Assembly: GCA_025531455.1 (NCBI GenBank)
Contig: JAMYHL010000126.1
Location: 1-64,000 of the forward strand
Source: Apiotrichum sp. Y4204
Taxonomy: Eukaryota; Basidiomycota; Tremellomycetes; Trichosporonales; Trichosporonaceae
DNA: 64,000 nucleotides
Direction of reading: 5' to 3'
Each line of letters begins with the position of its first letter. Within the stretch, counting starts at the first letter, position 1. The notes beneath the pieces were generated by a model that was not told the DNA's origin, searched no databases, and worked only from the letters and a program-made list of their open reading frames with translations. A program made the position numbers and the translations under genes. This document shows positions 46,838 through 57,469 of the stretch, piece by piece.

Positions 46838-47471
46838 TCAGACGAGTTTGAGAGCACCGCTAGATTCTTCTGCACGCTTTCTCCGAAGAAGACCTCGACG
46901 CAGCGTTTCACATGCCTCCGTGATGGGGTGTACCCAGGCTAGATCATTTGGAACGTTCTTCACCTCAGCTTTATTCGGCACACCGATCGTGAGGTGTTCG
47001 TCATGACCGTACCACGTTGTACGATGACCCCACTTGTCGTGAGAAATGAACTCACTCGTCGTGAGGGGTTCGACATGTCGCCTCACAATGGTCCTTACTC
47101 CTTCTGAGGGCGGTACGACACGCTCAACATGCGACACTTTGTTGATGGGTCCGGAAGGAAGCCTGAGCTCCTTCTCACTGATCGTCGTGCTCTGCGTTGC
47201 TCGACGATGTGGCTTCACCGTCGCCAGGGGAACAGTAGTACCCCCTTTCAACAGCTCTTGATCTTACTCTCTTGATCTTACTAGGGTCCCCGAAACGGTT
47301 GCTCGCATTGGGCGAGACCTTTGTAGGCCCAAGAGCCTGTTGACCATCGCCGTCGGATGACATAGTTTGGCGCCACTGGGCCGACGCTGCCATTCCAGCC
47401 TCGAAGAGGAAATCATCTTTTCGTATCAAAGATCTTTCCTCGTTTGAGGTACTGATGACAGATTGCCTCAA
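46838..47471 (-). CDS. Hypothetical protein, 5' end unresolved
   Basis: Two exons join in frame: the upstream one ends at 47268 (donor GTAAGATC) and the last is 47191-46838, with a 76-nt intron. The donor lies in a 14-bp tandem duplication (AGTAAGATCAAGAG twice). The protein includes RKDDFLFEAGMAASAQW and, after the junction, a basic region then GHRTTWYGHDEHLTIGVP and a basic C-terminus. No domain is recognised. The true start is unclear: an intron with a GCTAAC branch site and CTTCTTAG acceptor near 47490 hints at a further 5' exon toward 47600. Confidence 0.45.
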
Positions 47472-47746
47472 CTTCTTGGTTCTAAGAAGTCACTCATGTT
47501 AGCTGTGTCTGCGCTCGGCAAACAGCTTACAGCTCGCACACGGGGCCCAGCGAGTGACGACGGCAGGGAGCAAAGTCAACCGTGTCCGCCGCTCACCGAG
47601 ATCTCTCCTTGCCGACATGGCTGCGAATGTCTATAAACACAGACCGAGATTGGGAGTTCTTTCCTATCAAAATCCACTGCCTTCGTCTACCTCCCATCAC
47701 AGCACCTCAGTCATTCTTCGACCCGCGACTCTTATTAACAGTCAAT

Positions 47747-48770
47747 ATGATCCCCCCCTTCCTTATTCTTCAACTTCTTTCGATTACTACCACGGTATTC
47801 AGTGTGCCAACTCCAAACGTTCTCACCGAGCTACCTGACCACTTCTGGACGGGACACAAAGTCACATACGTCATTCTCCACAAACGCAGCGACAACTTCG
47901 CTGGTCCACAACTGTACGCCTGGGCGGTCGAGGCCGATCACGGCGAGGTCCTCCAGTTTTCAAACGGCACCACCTTCCGCCGCATCGGAGCTCTAGTCAA
48001 ACGCCAGTACCCTGGCGCCTGCCAGAACGTCGAAGTAACAGAGGACGAGGTTGTCAAAACCGAGAAGTACTGGGGAGCTTGCACCTCAGCCTCGACGTGC
48101 GGCTGGTGCGGCGATTCTTGGTCGTCTCCAATACTCCAAGTCATCTTCGCGAACCCTGTCTGTGGGCATCACAGCTGGCATGGCCAACGCTGCGGAGGAC
48201 AGAATCAACGCCAAACGGGACTCAACTTCGGATATCAGTGGAAGGAGGAGAAAACATGGTCCGACACCTTCGAGTGCAGGATTCCCGCCCGCTCATGGAG
48301 GTCGACACTTTGCTTTTGCTCTTTCTTCCCACTGGTTCCAAAGGGGTAGCAACTGTCTGGCCCAATGACTTGCTGACGATCTGACATTCTTGACAAGTCT
48401 GCACGGCTCTCGGGACCACGGCACACATGTGGCCCATGCACACCCATCGTCTCCTGCGATGGTGCTGTTAGTCCCCACCTTGGCTGTACTGACGGGGTCT
48501 CGCAACATTCGTGGACGCGTCTACATGGGCAGGGCCGAAACGAAGCACCGAACCGGCACTGACACCTGTATCAACGAAAGCTGGAGCGAATGGGAGACCG
48601 GCACTAGCGAGTGGCCCATCTTCAAGGAAGCACAGGGCGGTTTGGAGCTTGGTTGCACCAATGGCCCCAAAGCCGACTGTCCCAACAATGGTTTGAAGGG
48701 GCCTGAGGACGAACCACACACGCTTCGGCCAACCGAGAGCACTCATCCGCCCGAAGCAGGACCAGCGTAA
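47747..48770 (+). CDS. Secreted Cys-rich protein, probably 2 exons, about 323 aa
   Basis: The ATG at 47747 starts MIPPFLILQLLSITTTVFS, a signal peptide. The first exon (to 48345) contains many cysteines and aromatics: TCGWCGDSWSSP, CGHHSWHGQRCGG, GLNFGYQWKEEKTWSDTFEC and a possible KR processing site (LVKRQYPGAC). If the frame is simply read on, it stops at 48349 (200 aa). A weak donor (GTAGCA) at 48346 and an acceptor at 48397 would join a second in-frame exon (48398-48770) with TDTCINESWSEWE and LELGCTNGPKADC, giving 323 aa. The Cys spacing suggests several disulfides. I recognise no named family. Confidence 0.5.
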
Positions 48771-48774
48771 AAGC

Positions 48775-48890
48775 AAAACTGTAAAGTTTTGTGAAGTAAA
48801 GGAAAGCCGAGTAAAACAAGGTGCGGTGAAAAGAAAACGGGCTGTAAAGTACAGTAAAGTGAAGAAAAGGAAAGTGAAGTAGGAGTCAAC
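48775..48890 (+). repeat. Purine-rich GTAAAG/GTGAAG degenerate repeats
   Basis: Repeated GTAAAG, GTGAAG and AAAGTGAAG words give a strongly purine-biased plus strand just after the stop of the Cys-rich gene. It may be an A-rich 3' region or a triplex-prone tract. Confidence 0.6.
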
Positions 48891-49517
48891 TAAAAATCAC
48901 AAACCCACCAAAGTAGTTCCCGTGAAGTGAATTACAACCCCAACAATCTGGATGAGGGACGAAGACCGTGACCGTCGCAGACCGCAGGTATCGCTCCACG
49001 ATGCCCACACGACCCTTGGAACTGTTTTGCCTTCTCAAGTTATGTCTTAACCCGGACCAGTCCATGTCTTCGCCACTGCGTACTGACGACTGGAAAGCTG
49101 CCCATCAACCAGACGAAGTTCACGGGCCACCGGCGCTTGTGGCGTGCCTCACTACTCCTCATATAATTTCGCCGCTGAGAGCCGTCGGAATGCTCCCATT
49201 CAAAGCCAAAATGACGGTACATAGTCATTGGCATCTGCCACAGTTTTCTACAGCGCCTTGAAAAGGGCCGACACGATTGAACAGAACTGACCAATGTGTG
49301 GCGGACAATGACCACCAGCGACTTACGTATGGGTCCAGATCTGAAGACATGTATAACTCCCCCACCCCACACCCCTTCCCCGGGCCCCCAAGTCAAGTCG
49401 CTACGAGGCCGTACGAGTTTGAGATCGTTCTGCAGTGTGATGCAACGTTAAGTGAGGGCAGAGCAACGAGGTACCAGGCGGACTAACACGATCTTCCTTG
49501 CAGGGACTACACGTAAG

Positions 49518-49562
49518 GCAGACCAACGTTGGGAAGACCAACGTTGGGCAGACCAACGTCGG
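49518..49562 (+). repeat. Three tandem 15-bp units
   Basis: GCAGACCAACGTTGG, GAAGACCAACGTTGG and GCAGACCAACGTCGG stand head to tail. Each holds an AACGTT or near palindrome. Confidence 0.85.
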
Positions 49563-50784
49563 TAACGAATGCCATGTCCATCGATGCTCATACTTTGGTT
49601 CGGCACCGAACGAATTGCTGATCTCCATTCGTCAACCGTCCCAATCGATAAACAGCTTTGTTAAAACAGATTAGTATGCTGCCAGGCTGTCGTAGACACA
49701 GTGACTCACCGGCAGGGTAGAGGCCGCCAAGGTTTGACGGGGTCGAAGTCCCATGAATGGACCCACAAGTCGACTGCTTTGAATTGCTGAATTGAGTTGA
49801 AAATGAGCTTCACAGGGAGCAATCACCAATCTCGATCGGAATGGCAAGTCGGTGAGTCCGGTACGAGATAATGCCACAAGAGATCTCAACGCGGGGAAAG
49901 CGGACAGAAACATGGTCAGTATAACCGTCAAAGGTGACAGTCGTCGCATGCCAAGATTGGTGACATGGCAGGGAAACGCATGACATGGCATGGCAAAACT
50001 TATGGTTAGCCTGACATGACTTACCAAGCAGGGGAAAGATTACAGTGCATGTCTCAAATGGACACGATACTGGCATAGGCGAGCAAAGGCAAAGCTAGTG
50101 ATGCAATGTGAGAATTATGACTCGCACAGTTACAAAAGCCGAACAGTCATTTGAGTCCCATCCACGGCAGACTATTGGATTCCCGCGGCGGGCTAGGAGT
50201 GCCAAAGGCGCAATCTACAGATAAGTCGCGTATCGGACTTCAACGTTGAAGAGCAGCTATAGAAACCGGTACAGTGTGCTACGTCAGCGGAACCGGTTGT
50301 CACTTTTCAGAGGATTATCACATTACATGGTGGCTAGTAACCACACGGCAAGACATTACCTTCTCCGTGGCAATCCAATGGATTACAATGAAGTCAAAGA
50401 AGTCAAAATCGGTATCTCTGAAAGCTGCATCCCCATTTGAGGCAATGGGCTAACATTGACCCTCGACAACTTCGCCCAGTGTTTTCTCAACCGCTTGAAG
50501 GTCGTTGACTTGTACAACGGTTGAGATCGCCCACACGGAAAAGAGTAAGCGGATGTCAATACGTGCCAATGCAAATCAAGCATGGGCAGATCTCCCTTCC
50601 TGGCAGTAATCCCCTGCTGAGGGTATTGCAAAGCGCGGTCGCAGGACGAACAGCGGTTTGTGCGTTGGACTCTTCGGTTGTACGGCGGCAAGTAACATAT
50701 GAAGCACAAGACTATGTATACAGCAAACACCGCCAATCTCACTAATGTGCACTCTTTTACGTGCCACATTGGCGACCTCGGGTA

Positions 50785-52573
50785 TCATCTGTTCATTCCT
50801 CTGAAAGACAACTCGAGCAAAATCTCCAGCGAGCGGCTGCGGCCATCGCTCGTTTTTCCGTCCTCGTAGGAGATGGCAATTCCGTTGGTTCCAACCCTCT
50901 CAACAAATATCCACTCTTCAAGGTTTGTCAGCGCGACAAACTTGGGTTTGTGGTGAAAAAGCTGTGCAACGACCTGTATCCCAGTTAGCTTTGAACGAAC
51001 ATGTCGGGCAGCCAACCTGTTCCATAACCTTGACGTCTTTGGATCGTTTGCTTTTGGACGCTAGCTTATCGCTGCTGCGGCGTAACCTAGGCACGGTCCC
51101 CTCCATCTCGACGAAATAATCGCCGGCATTGTCTCTCATGTCGGCAATGGCGGCGCTCGGTAAGGCGTTTTTCGTTTTGAGCTCAATGATGATGGGCATG
51201 TTGGTGCCGTCCGTTGTAAACACGTAATCTGTCACCGGCTGTCGTCGCGTGTTGGCTGGATACCAGTCCAGACTATTTGGAAGGCCTACAATGGCGTCCA
51301 AGACGACATCGACTGTCGCGAGGGCTTCACTGTTTATCACATTTGACAGACCGAGCTCTCCATGAACTGGTTTTCGCTGCACTCTCGTCTTCTTGCTCTT
51401 CACGGCTTCAATCAACTTTACCGCTGTTTCCGCCTCAGAGGGCTCGCGAACCGCGTGGATGAAATGTTCGACATCCCGGACCGAAAAATCGCCAGCCTGC
51501 GATGTGAAACCCGTGACGATACCTGTGCTTTTCATAGTGTTGTCGTCCATGTCGACGGTAGACTTTGATTCTTTGACGTACTGGACATTAATTGCCATGT
51601 CGAATCCCTTTACTGCAGCTATTAGTTCCGCGGTTGCCGCTGTCGAGGGGTGCGCATCTATGTCCATAGGGCAGGTCTCGGAACCGCTTGACCGCTTTGA
51701 ACGACATCTGTCGGACGCCTTGATTCCTTTTTGCTTCGGCCCTGTTAGATTTCGATGGACAGAGGCCGGCCGCTTCTGTTTGGTCTTCTTGTTCGGCTTG
51801 ATCGAAGAGGTAGGCCGTCGATTCTTGGACTTTTTTTTCGACTTGTTGGCGGAGCTAGGTCGCTTTTTTGTAGTCTTTTTCTTTGGCTTGATTCTAGGTC
51901 GCCGATTCTTAGCTTTCGCCTGGGCCTTAGTCGCAGAGGGAGGTCGCTCCGTTTCGGACTTGATCGAGGGGGCAGGTTTATGCTTCTTGGGCTTCCATGT
52001 CGGCTTAATTGCGGAAGTGGGCCGTTTCTTTCCGCCTTTCCTCTTTGGATTGTTCACCGATGTGTGTCGCAGCTTGGTCTTCGGTGCGGTAGCCTTCTTT
52101 TTTCGATTAGTGACATTGTTGGGTCCGCCTGCGGGGCTCTTTCTCTGCTTCGTGACCTTCTTCTTAGCAGCGACCTTCTTTGATTTGAAATGCGGCTGCA
52201 GGTTGGCTTCCTTCTTCTTTGTTGGCTTTGTGGTAGATAGCCTTGTACCGGTCCTTGCTCGCTGTCTGTCGTCCTTCTTCTTGCTGGCAGCCTTCTTCCT
52301 CCGGTTTCGTGGTGTGGTCGTCGCACGTTTGGCGAGATTCCCGTCCGATTCCGTTTCAGTGGTCTGGTCAGGTTCGCGAATATGGGATGTCGGCTGCATC
52401 TGATGGTGTCCTCTGTCCTCTGGCATAGAGGGTAAGTGGTTGGTGAGTGGAACGGTAACGACGACGTCAACGGTAGGGGTGGAAGTATGGGCGTGAGTGG
52501 TATTGACGGCTCGGCTGAGCACCGTGGTGGCCAGCACCAGGGAGACCACCAAGCTGAGGGCAGGAACGCGCAT
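50785..52573 (-). CDS. Secreted protein with Lys-rich repeats and C-terminal PD-(D/E)XK-like nuclease domain, 2 exons, 581 aa
   Basis: Exon 1 (52573-51017) and exon 2 (50973-50785) join through a 43-nt intron (donor GTTGGC, acceptor ACAG). Residues 1-20 (MRVPALSLVVSLVLATTVLS) are a signal peptide. A dibasic K82-R83 (GNLAKRA) looks like a Kex2 site. Residues about 86-285 are very Lys/Arg-rich with degenerate ~20-residue repeats (KKRPTSAIKP, KKRPSSANKS, NRRPTSSIKP, QKRPASVHRN). The C-terminal domain (about 310-581) ends in a core typical of PD-(D/E)XK nucleases: an Asp (D449 or D455), then IIIELKTK (E464-x-K466), then, after the splice, QVVAQLFHHKPKFVALTNLEEWIFV, the 'Q...LTN...W' helix-strand common in this superfamily. 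DNA or RNA cleavage outside or in another cell is inference. The active site is not proven. Confidence 0.75.
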
Positions 52574-53119
52574 CGTCGTCGGTCAAGATGGGTTGGTGAA
52601 TGAAGATTCCTAAGAATGAACGGTGCTTTATACAACAATGAAGAACAGCAAATCGGACTTCTCAGCGCACAGAGTATCGTCTAACCACCTGTCGTATCAT
52701 GCCAGCATAGCATAGCACAGCATAGCACAGCAGTGATATGTAAAGGCGAGAACAGCGATGAAGAGAGCGGTGAAAAAGAACAGGAACATGTTCTTCCGAA
52801 CAAACAAACAAACAAAATGCGATGCACACCCCCTGGCGATGAAACGGCCGTGCCTTGTGGATCCCCTGTCCCGCGCTTCCCGCCCGGCCGACGATCCCTG
52901 ATTTCCCATTACGTAAGAGCACAGTCTCCCCAACAACAACACGACACAACACTACCCAAACATCCGTCTCGCGCAATATCTCTCTCTCTTCGATCTCTTT
53001 CAGTTCCACGTCTCTTCTTGACTCTTCTTCATCTCTCATCTCATCCATTCCCATCCATATCCTACGCACGGCAAATCCTCTTCCTCCCTCGCATCAAACG
53101 ACACCTCACGCACGACAAG
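52574..53119. promoter_or_regulatory. Divergent spacer between nuclease-like and kinase-like genes
   Basis: It contains AGCATAGCATAGCACAGC repeats at about 52705-52732 and a pyrimidine-rich tract (52980-53060, CTCTCTCTTCG-type) before the ATG at 53120. No gene is supported. Confidence 0.5.
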
Positions 53120-54248
53120 ATGGCATCTGAGACCAGCCCCATAGGCAGCACCGTGCATCCGCAGACCGACGCAAGTGCACCACCACTTTCACCGCCCGCT
53201 TCGAACCCCGTAGATATCATTGCAGCGTTACAAGCGGTACGGTCCGGTTTACTTTTCGCGGTGCCGTAGCTGACACTTATTCAGGTCGATACGATCAGAC
53301 TCGACATGAGGGAGGCCGCGCGCGTTGTGCTACCCCGGCGGACCGAGTTCTGCACTCCGGAAGACTACACATCCATCATGACTCTCTCGCGCATTACGGT
53401 CACATCCGACATGAAGCTCAAACTGAAGAGCTCGGAGGTACCGTCCTGCACAGATGACGATACCACAGCTCACGGCCAAACCGAAACTAAGCCCTCCGAC
53501 GATTCGGTAGCTACTGAACCTCCCACAATCGTCATCAGGGAAGAACCCACTCGCACTTCTCATCCTGGAGATATCAATGACGAGCGCTGGGGCCCTGCGT
53601 TTGACATTTTCGATGCCACACTCCGTATCGAGGGAGTCGAACACCCCGGCCTAATGGTCAAACTAGTGGACCTTCGATGCCTTCCAGAAGCTGGCAAGAT
53701 TCCGACCAAAGAATCCGTGACGATGGACCTGGCCGAGGAGGTACACACTTTCACTGTCGCCTCTGCGGCTCAAGGCCTGTGCCTGCCACGTCTTGCCGGA
53801 CTGTTCCGCTACTCCACTCACTTGTACTGTCTGGTGTTTGATGATGCCGGTCGCGAACTGATAAACTGGTACAATGATCCCAATAACGAGGTTGGAACCC
53901 AGAGCCTCCGGTGAGTTGTAGCCAGCTCCTTGCCGTTGTATCCTTATCTGTTATATGGTGAGCTAACAAGAAAGGGATGAGCTAGCGGCGGCCCTTACGA
54001 CAATTCACCACGCCGGAGTTCTCCCTTCGTTTGATGACAACTCGATATTGACCGTCATTCGCCGTGGACCGGACGGCCGCATCAAGTTCTGCAATCTGTA
54101 CAAGGCAGACAGACGGGACAAGTTGAACGCCGAGTGGCTTCGAAAGATACATGGGGAATGTCCGATTACCAAGGAATTGGCAGACGATACGTGGACAAGC
54201 TTTCTGGAGCCCAGCATCGAAGCGTTGTTGTTGGAATTCTCGTCCTGA
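53120..54248 (+). CDS. Kinase-like (probable pseudokinase) protein, 3 exons, 338 aa
   Basis: Exons 53120-53236, 53285-53910 and 53975-54248 join in frame; introns are 48 and 64 nt, the second with a GCTAAC branch site. The N-terminal third is a disordered, acidic, Ser/Thr-rich region. The C-terminal half resembles the small fungal kinase-like proteins near FunK1: LVDLRCLP, then LAGLFRYSTHLYCLVFDDAGREL (hinge-like), LAAALTTIHHAGVLPSFDDNSIL where the catalytic loop (normally HGD...N) would be, and GRIKFCNLYKADR where DFG would be. The HRD Asp and DFG Asp are missing, so catalytic activity is unlikely. A binding or regulatory role is inference. Confidence 0.6.
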
Positions 54249-55606
54249 TGTTAGGGGTATCATACTTGTCATGAACACGATGTCCACGCTTAACCAACCA
54301 GGGTCGGAACTAGCAGTTGCGGCCGGCCGCCGTCCGTGCCAGTCCGTGACTGGACGTTACAAGCTCCTAGCTGTGAGGAGGCCGGGGCAGCAGCTCGCAA
54401 CGTCACGACATGCTAACGCCCGTCCTATACATTGGTGACCGACATGACCGTTTGTTATGGGGGATATAGAGGTTCGTCACGACGGCCCACCGCAACGGCT
54501 CAGCTCAACGGGCTCCGGTCAACTCCTGGTGAGAAGGCCCTGACCCGTGGGAATTGGAAAGCGGACGCACGTCCAGCTTTTCCACCTATGTCATATCTCG
54601 CCTACCGCGAACGCAACAGGAAGGCTCCAGACGACACGCCTTGGTTTCTCCCGCCGCTGCTTGCCGAGGTAGCGACAGCAGACTGGAGGCCACGCGGTTA
54701 TGGGTCTTGGAGATTCAGAGCCGGAGGTTTCTTTTTAACTAACAACAACTCACAGTGCCTGCTCGAGTCTGTGAACTGCTGGGGCCACATATCAGGAGAA
54801 CAGTCGGCACGCAGCGTGCACTTCCTCAACAAAGCCGATCTCTGGTTCTTCGGGTCGCTCTCCCGTATCACAGCGGCCGTGGTTGATGCTGGCGTTGGCT
54901 GAGTAGAGCCAGACACGCCGCACGCTGACAGGGCCGATGGTATCGCCCGTCGAGATCATACGGTGATGCTGCTGATCATCTGCCAGGCCGTCCACAATCG
55001 GCGGTGCTCGCCGTGCCGGTCCCGACGGTCTTGGCCTGTTCAGCCATTTTGTTCGCCGCCGTTTGAGTTTGTTGCCGGCATATCTTGGCGATTGGGGTCT
55101 GCGGCGGGTGGCAGGCATAAAGCCGAGGACGCACCACAGTGGTCAGATTGGACACCCGATGCAAGAATGCGTGATCGACACAGCTCACTGGCCCGTGTGG
55201 GTGATAGACGGGGACCAGGAAGTCTGAAGGGTAGCCGCATCTCACCGGCCCTGACAGCTGTCTAGCAGTTGATCTACTGTGTGCGAGGTGACTGCCAGAG
55301 TAAGGGCAGCTTCATGGCCCGCAGATGATGGGATGGACTTGGAACATTTCCATGTATGATCACAGACTTTTCAGACTTGGTGAAATCATTTGACTTGCAT
55401 TTTAGCGGCAGTTGCTGATAGAGCTTTTCTGCCATGGGCGCTGGCTCCAGAACCACCAGACCTGCATCCAGAATTGTTTCCGCACTTGTGCAAGTGATCC
55501 TTTTTCACTTGCATGATCACTCTTGCTGTAAGACCCTTACATTCCAGCACACAATACTACGCACACGCGACTGGATACACACGGGCTCCACGAGGTTATG
55601 TCCGGA
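54249..55606. other. Gene-free interval
   Basis: Open frames exist at 54432-54902 (plus) and 54792-55118 (minus) but neither has splice, domain or codon support strong enough to call. This is the last normal-looking unique sequence before the repeat region. Confidence 0.45.
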
Positions 55607-55626
55607 TAAGGGTTAGGGGGTTAGAT
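55607..55626 (+). repeat. Short telomere-like tract (TTAGGGGG-type)
   Basis: AAGGGTTAGGGGGTTAGATG contains one full TTAGGGGG unit and flanking partial units, matching the TTAGGGGG-type telomere repeat known from Cryptococcus. It sits where unique sequence gives way to repeats. A G-rich stretch (GGGGGGTTGGGGGTTTTGG) follows. Confidence 0.55.
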
Positions 55627-55789
55627 GGTGATCTGGGGGGTTGGGGGTTTTGGAAATATTGCCTCCTGGGAATCAAGCTGCGCATGGCCAGATAGCCCCC
55701 ATTGGGGGCTACAAGAAACACCAAACCCCCAGGGAAAGGGTGCTCAGACGCCAGAGATATTCCTCAAAAACATGTTTGGTGACAGGGAC

Positions 55790-56165
55790 TTAGCCAAAAA
55801 AGGTGACATTTTGGGGGTGTGACATTTTTTGGGTGACATGTCACCACAACTTAGAAAGATTTTTTTGAAGAGTGACATTTTGGCTGGGGACGGACAGATG
55901 TCACCCATGGGTGTGACATTATTGGACTGGAGGGTGACAAATGTCACACCATATGTCACACCCCTGGTGACATTTTGGCTGAGATGTCACACCTCTGGTG
56001 ACATTTGGTGACATAAATGTCACACCTGGTGACATTTGTCTGTGCAAGTGTCACACTTGGTGACATTTGGTGGTGCAAGTGTCACAGTGGGTGACAGTTG
56101 GTGTCACACCTGGTGACATCTGCTCATACAAATGTCACACTGTGGTGACATATGTCCACTTCTAT
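55790..56165. repeat. TGACA/TGTCA short-period array
   Basis: Dozens of GTGACATTT, TGTCACACC and TGACATGTCA words, often as inverted pairs (GGTGACAT...ATGTCACACC), so the array is rich in small hairpins. No coding potential. Confidence 0.8.
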
Positions 56166-56169
56166 AGTA

Positions 56170-57130
56170 GTTCTATCGTCCCCCGGCATGCCGGGGGACA
56201 GTGTTTCCCCGGGCAAAACTACACCGTGGGAATGTCCCCCGGGCATCGACCCTACCGAATTTATGTCTCCCGGGGCAGCCATGTCCCCCCGGGGGACCCT
56301 GTCCCCCGGGCAGGCAACCACCATCGTTGTTCACCACCGTACATGTCTCCTCGGATACCCAGTCCGTTTGCCATGGTCAGCAGCCACCACCACGATGTCC
56401 CCCCCGGCATCCAGCCTTAGTTTCAATCTCCACCACCCGTGTCCCCCACAGTCACCAGCCATTGTCCCCCGGCAGCTGCCAGTGTCTCCCGCGGTCACCA
56501 GCCATTGTCCCCCCGTGCTTACCTCTACCTGCATCCATCTCACCATAACTCACATCCCCGTGCTGGTGTCAAAATTTCACCTCCATATCCTGGGCACTCA
56601 CCGGTTCTGTCAACAAGGCTCTCTCTGTCAACACGGCACTGTGCGCGCCCACTGCCCATCCTCCTCACTCATTCACCACTTCGGCATCACCGGTAAAATC
56701 ATCATCAATCATCATTTTCACCTTCCCCGCATGTTATTAACAGTCTCGGCAGTGTACCTATCACAATGTTTCCCGGATACTGCCTGTCCGCTCTATCCCG
56801 ATACCACAGTCTGCTTAATACCTTTACACTACATCTGTTGACTTCCCCACTGTCGCCCATGCACTCACTGACCAGTTTACACTGCATACAATCGCGATTG
56901 CTTAGCTGCCAGCCGTGGTTGCTCCTTCTTTCCATGACTTGGGTTTCCAGGTTGGCCTAGATGTATTCCCCCCTGTGGGCTGGATCTCCCCCCGGGTCCC
57001 CCGGTGGTTTGATTGTGTCCCCCGCGTAGGATAAGAGTCTCCCCCGGTGGCCTAAGTGTGTTTCTAGAGCAGCCAAGTCTGTCCCCCTGGTTACTTGGGT
57101 GTGTCCCCCGGGGGTCTCCCTCCTGGCACA
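56170..57130. repeat. CCCCCGGG-rich region with palindromes
   Basis: GTCCCCCGG, TCTCCCCCGG and CCCCCGGGG recur. At 56178-56199 the 11-mer GTCCCCCGGCA is followed directly by its exact reverse complement, a perfect 22-bp palindrome. Between 56.4 and 56.9 kb the DNA is more ordinary and pyrimidine-rich. Confidence 0.7.
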
Positions 57131-57469
57131 GGTGTGCCTTTCGCATTAGTCAGTTTTTGTTTCCACCTGGCCGTGGAGACCTTCCTGTCTGTCCTAGCTG
57201 ATATACCAAGACACTTAAACATCAACCTGACTGTAAAGGCTGTCTTATTGACTGTCCGACTGTTATCTGAACGTTACCTGACGCGGTCCGTGCCCCAAAT
57301 GCGCCCTTTTTGACCGTTGGTTGTGCATCTTCGCAGCCATTCAAGTGCCTCAATGTGTCACAAAGGAATCTGTCCCCGTGTGGCTTGACTTGTTCTCTCT
57401 CACCCCTGGGTCAGGCAGTTTCCCCCCGCTGTGCCAGTAGTGTTTGCCTGCGGCACTGGTGTGCTCTCC

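Larger units (their letters stand above)
48771..50784. other. Gene-free interval with low-complexity DNA
   Basis: No coding exon is supported. It starts with a purine-rich tract and includes a short tandem repeat, both listed separately. Confidence 0.5.

Noticed and set aside
51393..52403. Plus-strand frame with many Phe/Leu runs, apparent membrane protein
   Set aside because: It is the complement of Lys codons (AAG to CTT) in the secreted Lys-rich protein.
54432..55118. Overlapping plus and minus frames with basic C-termini
   Set aside because: No splice support or recognised domain, and the two strands compete; left as unassigned spacer.
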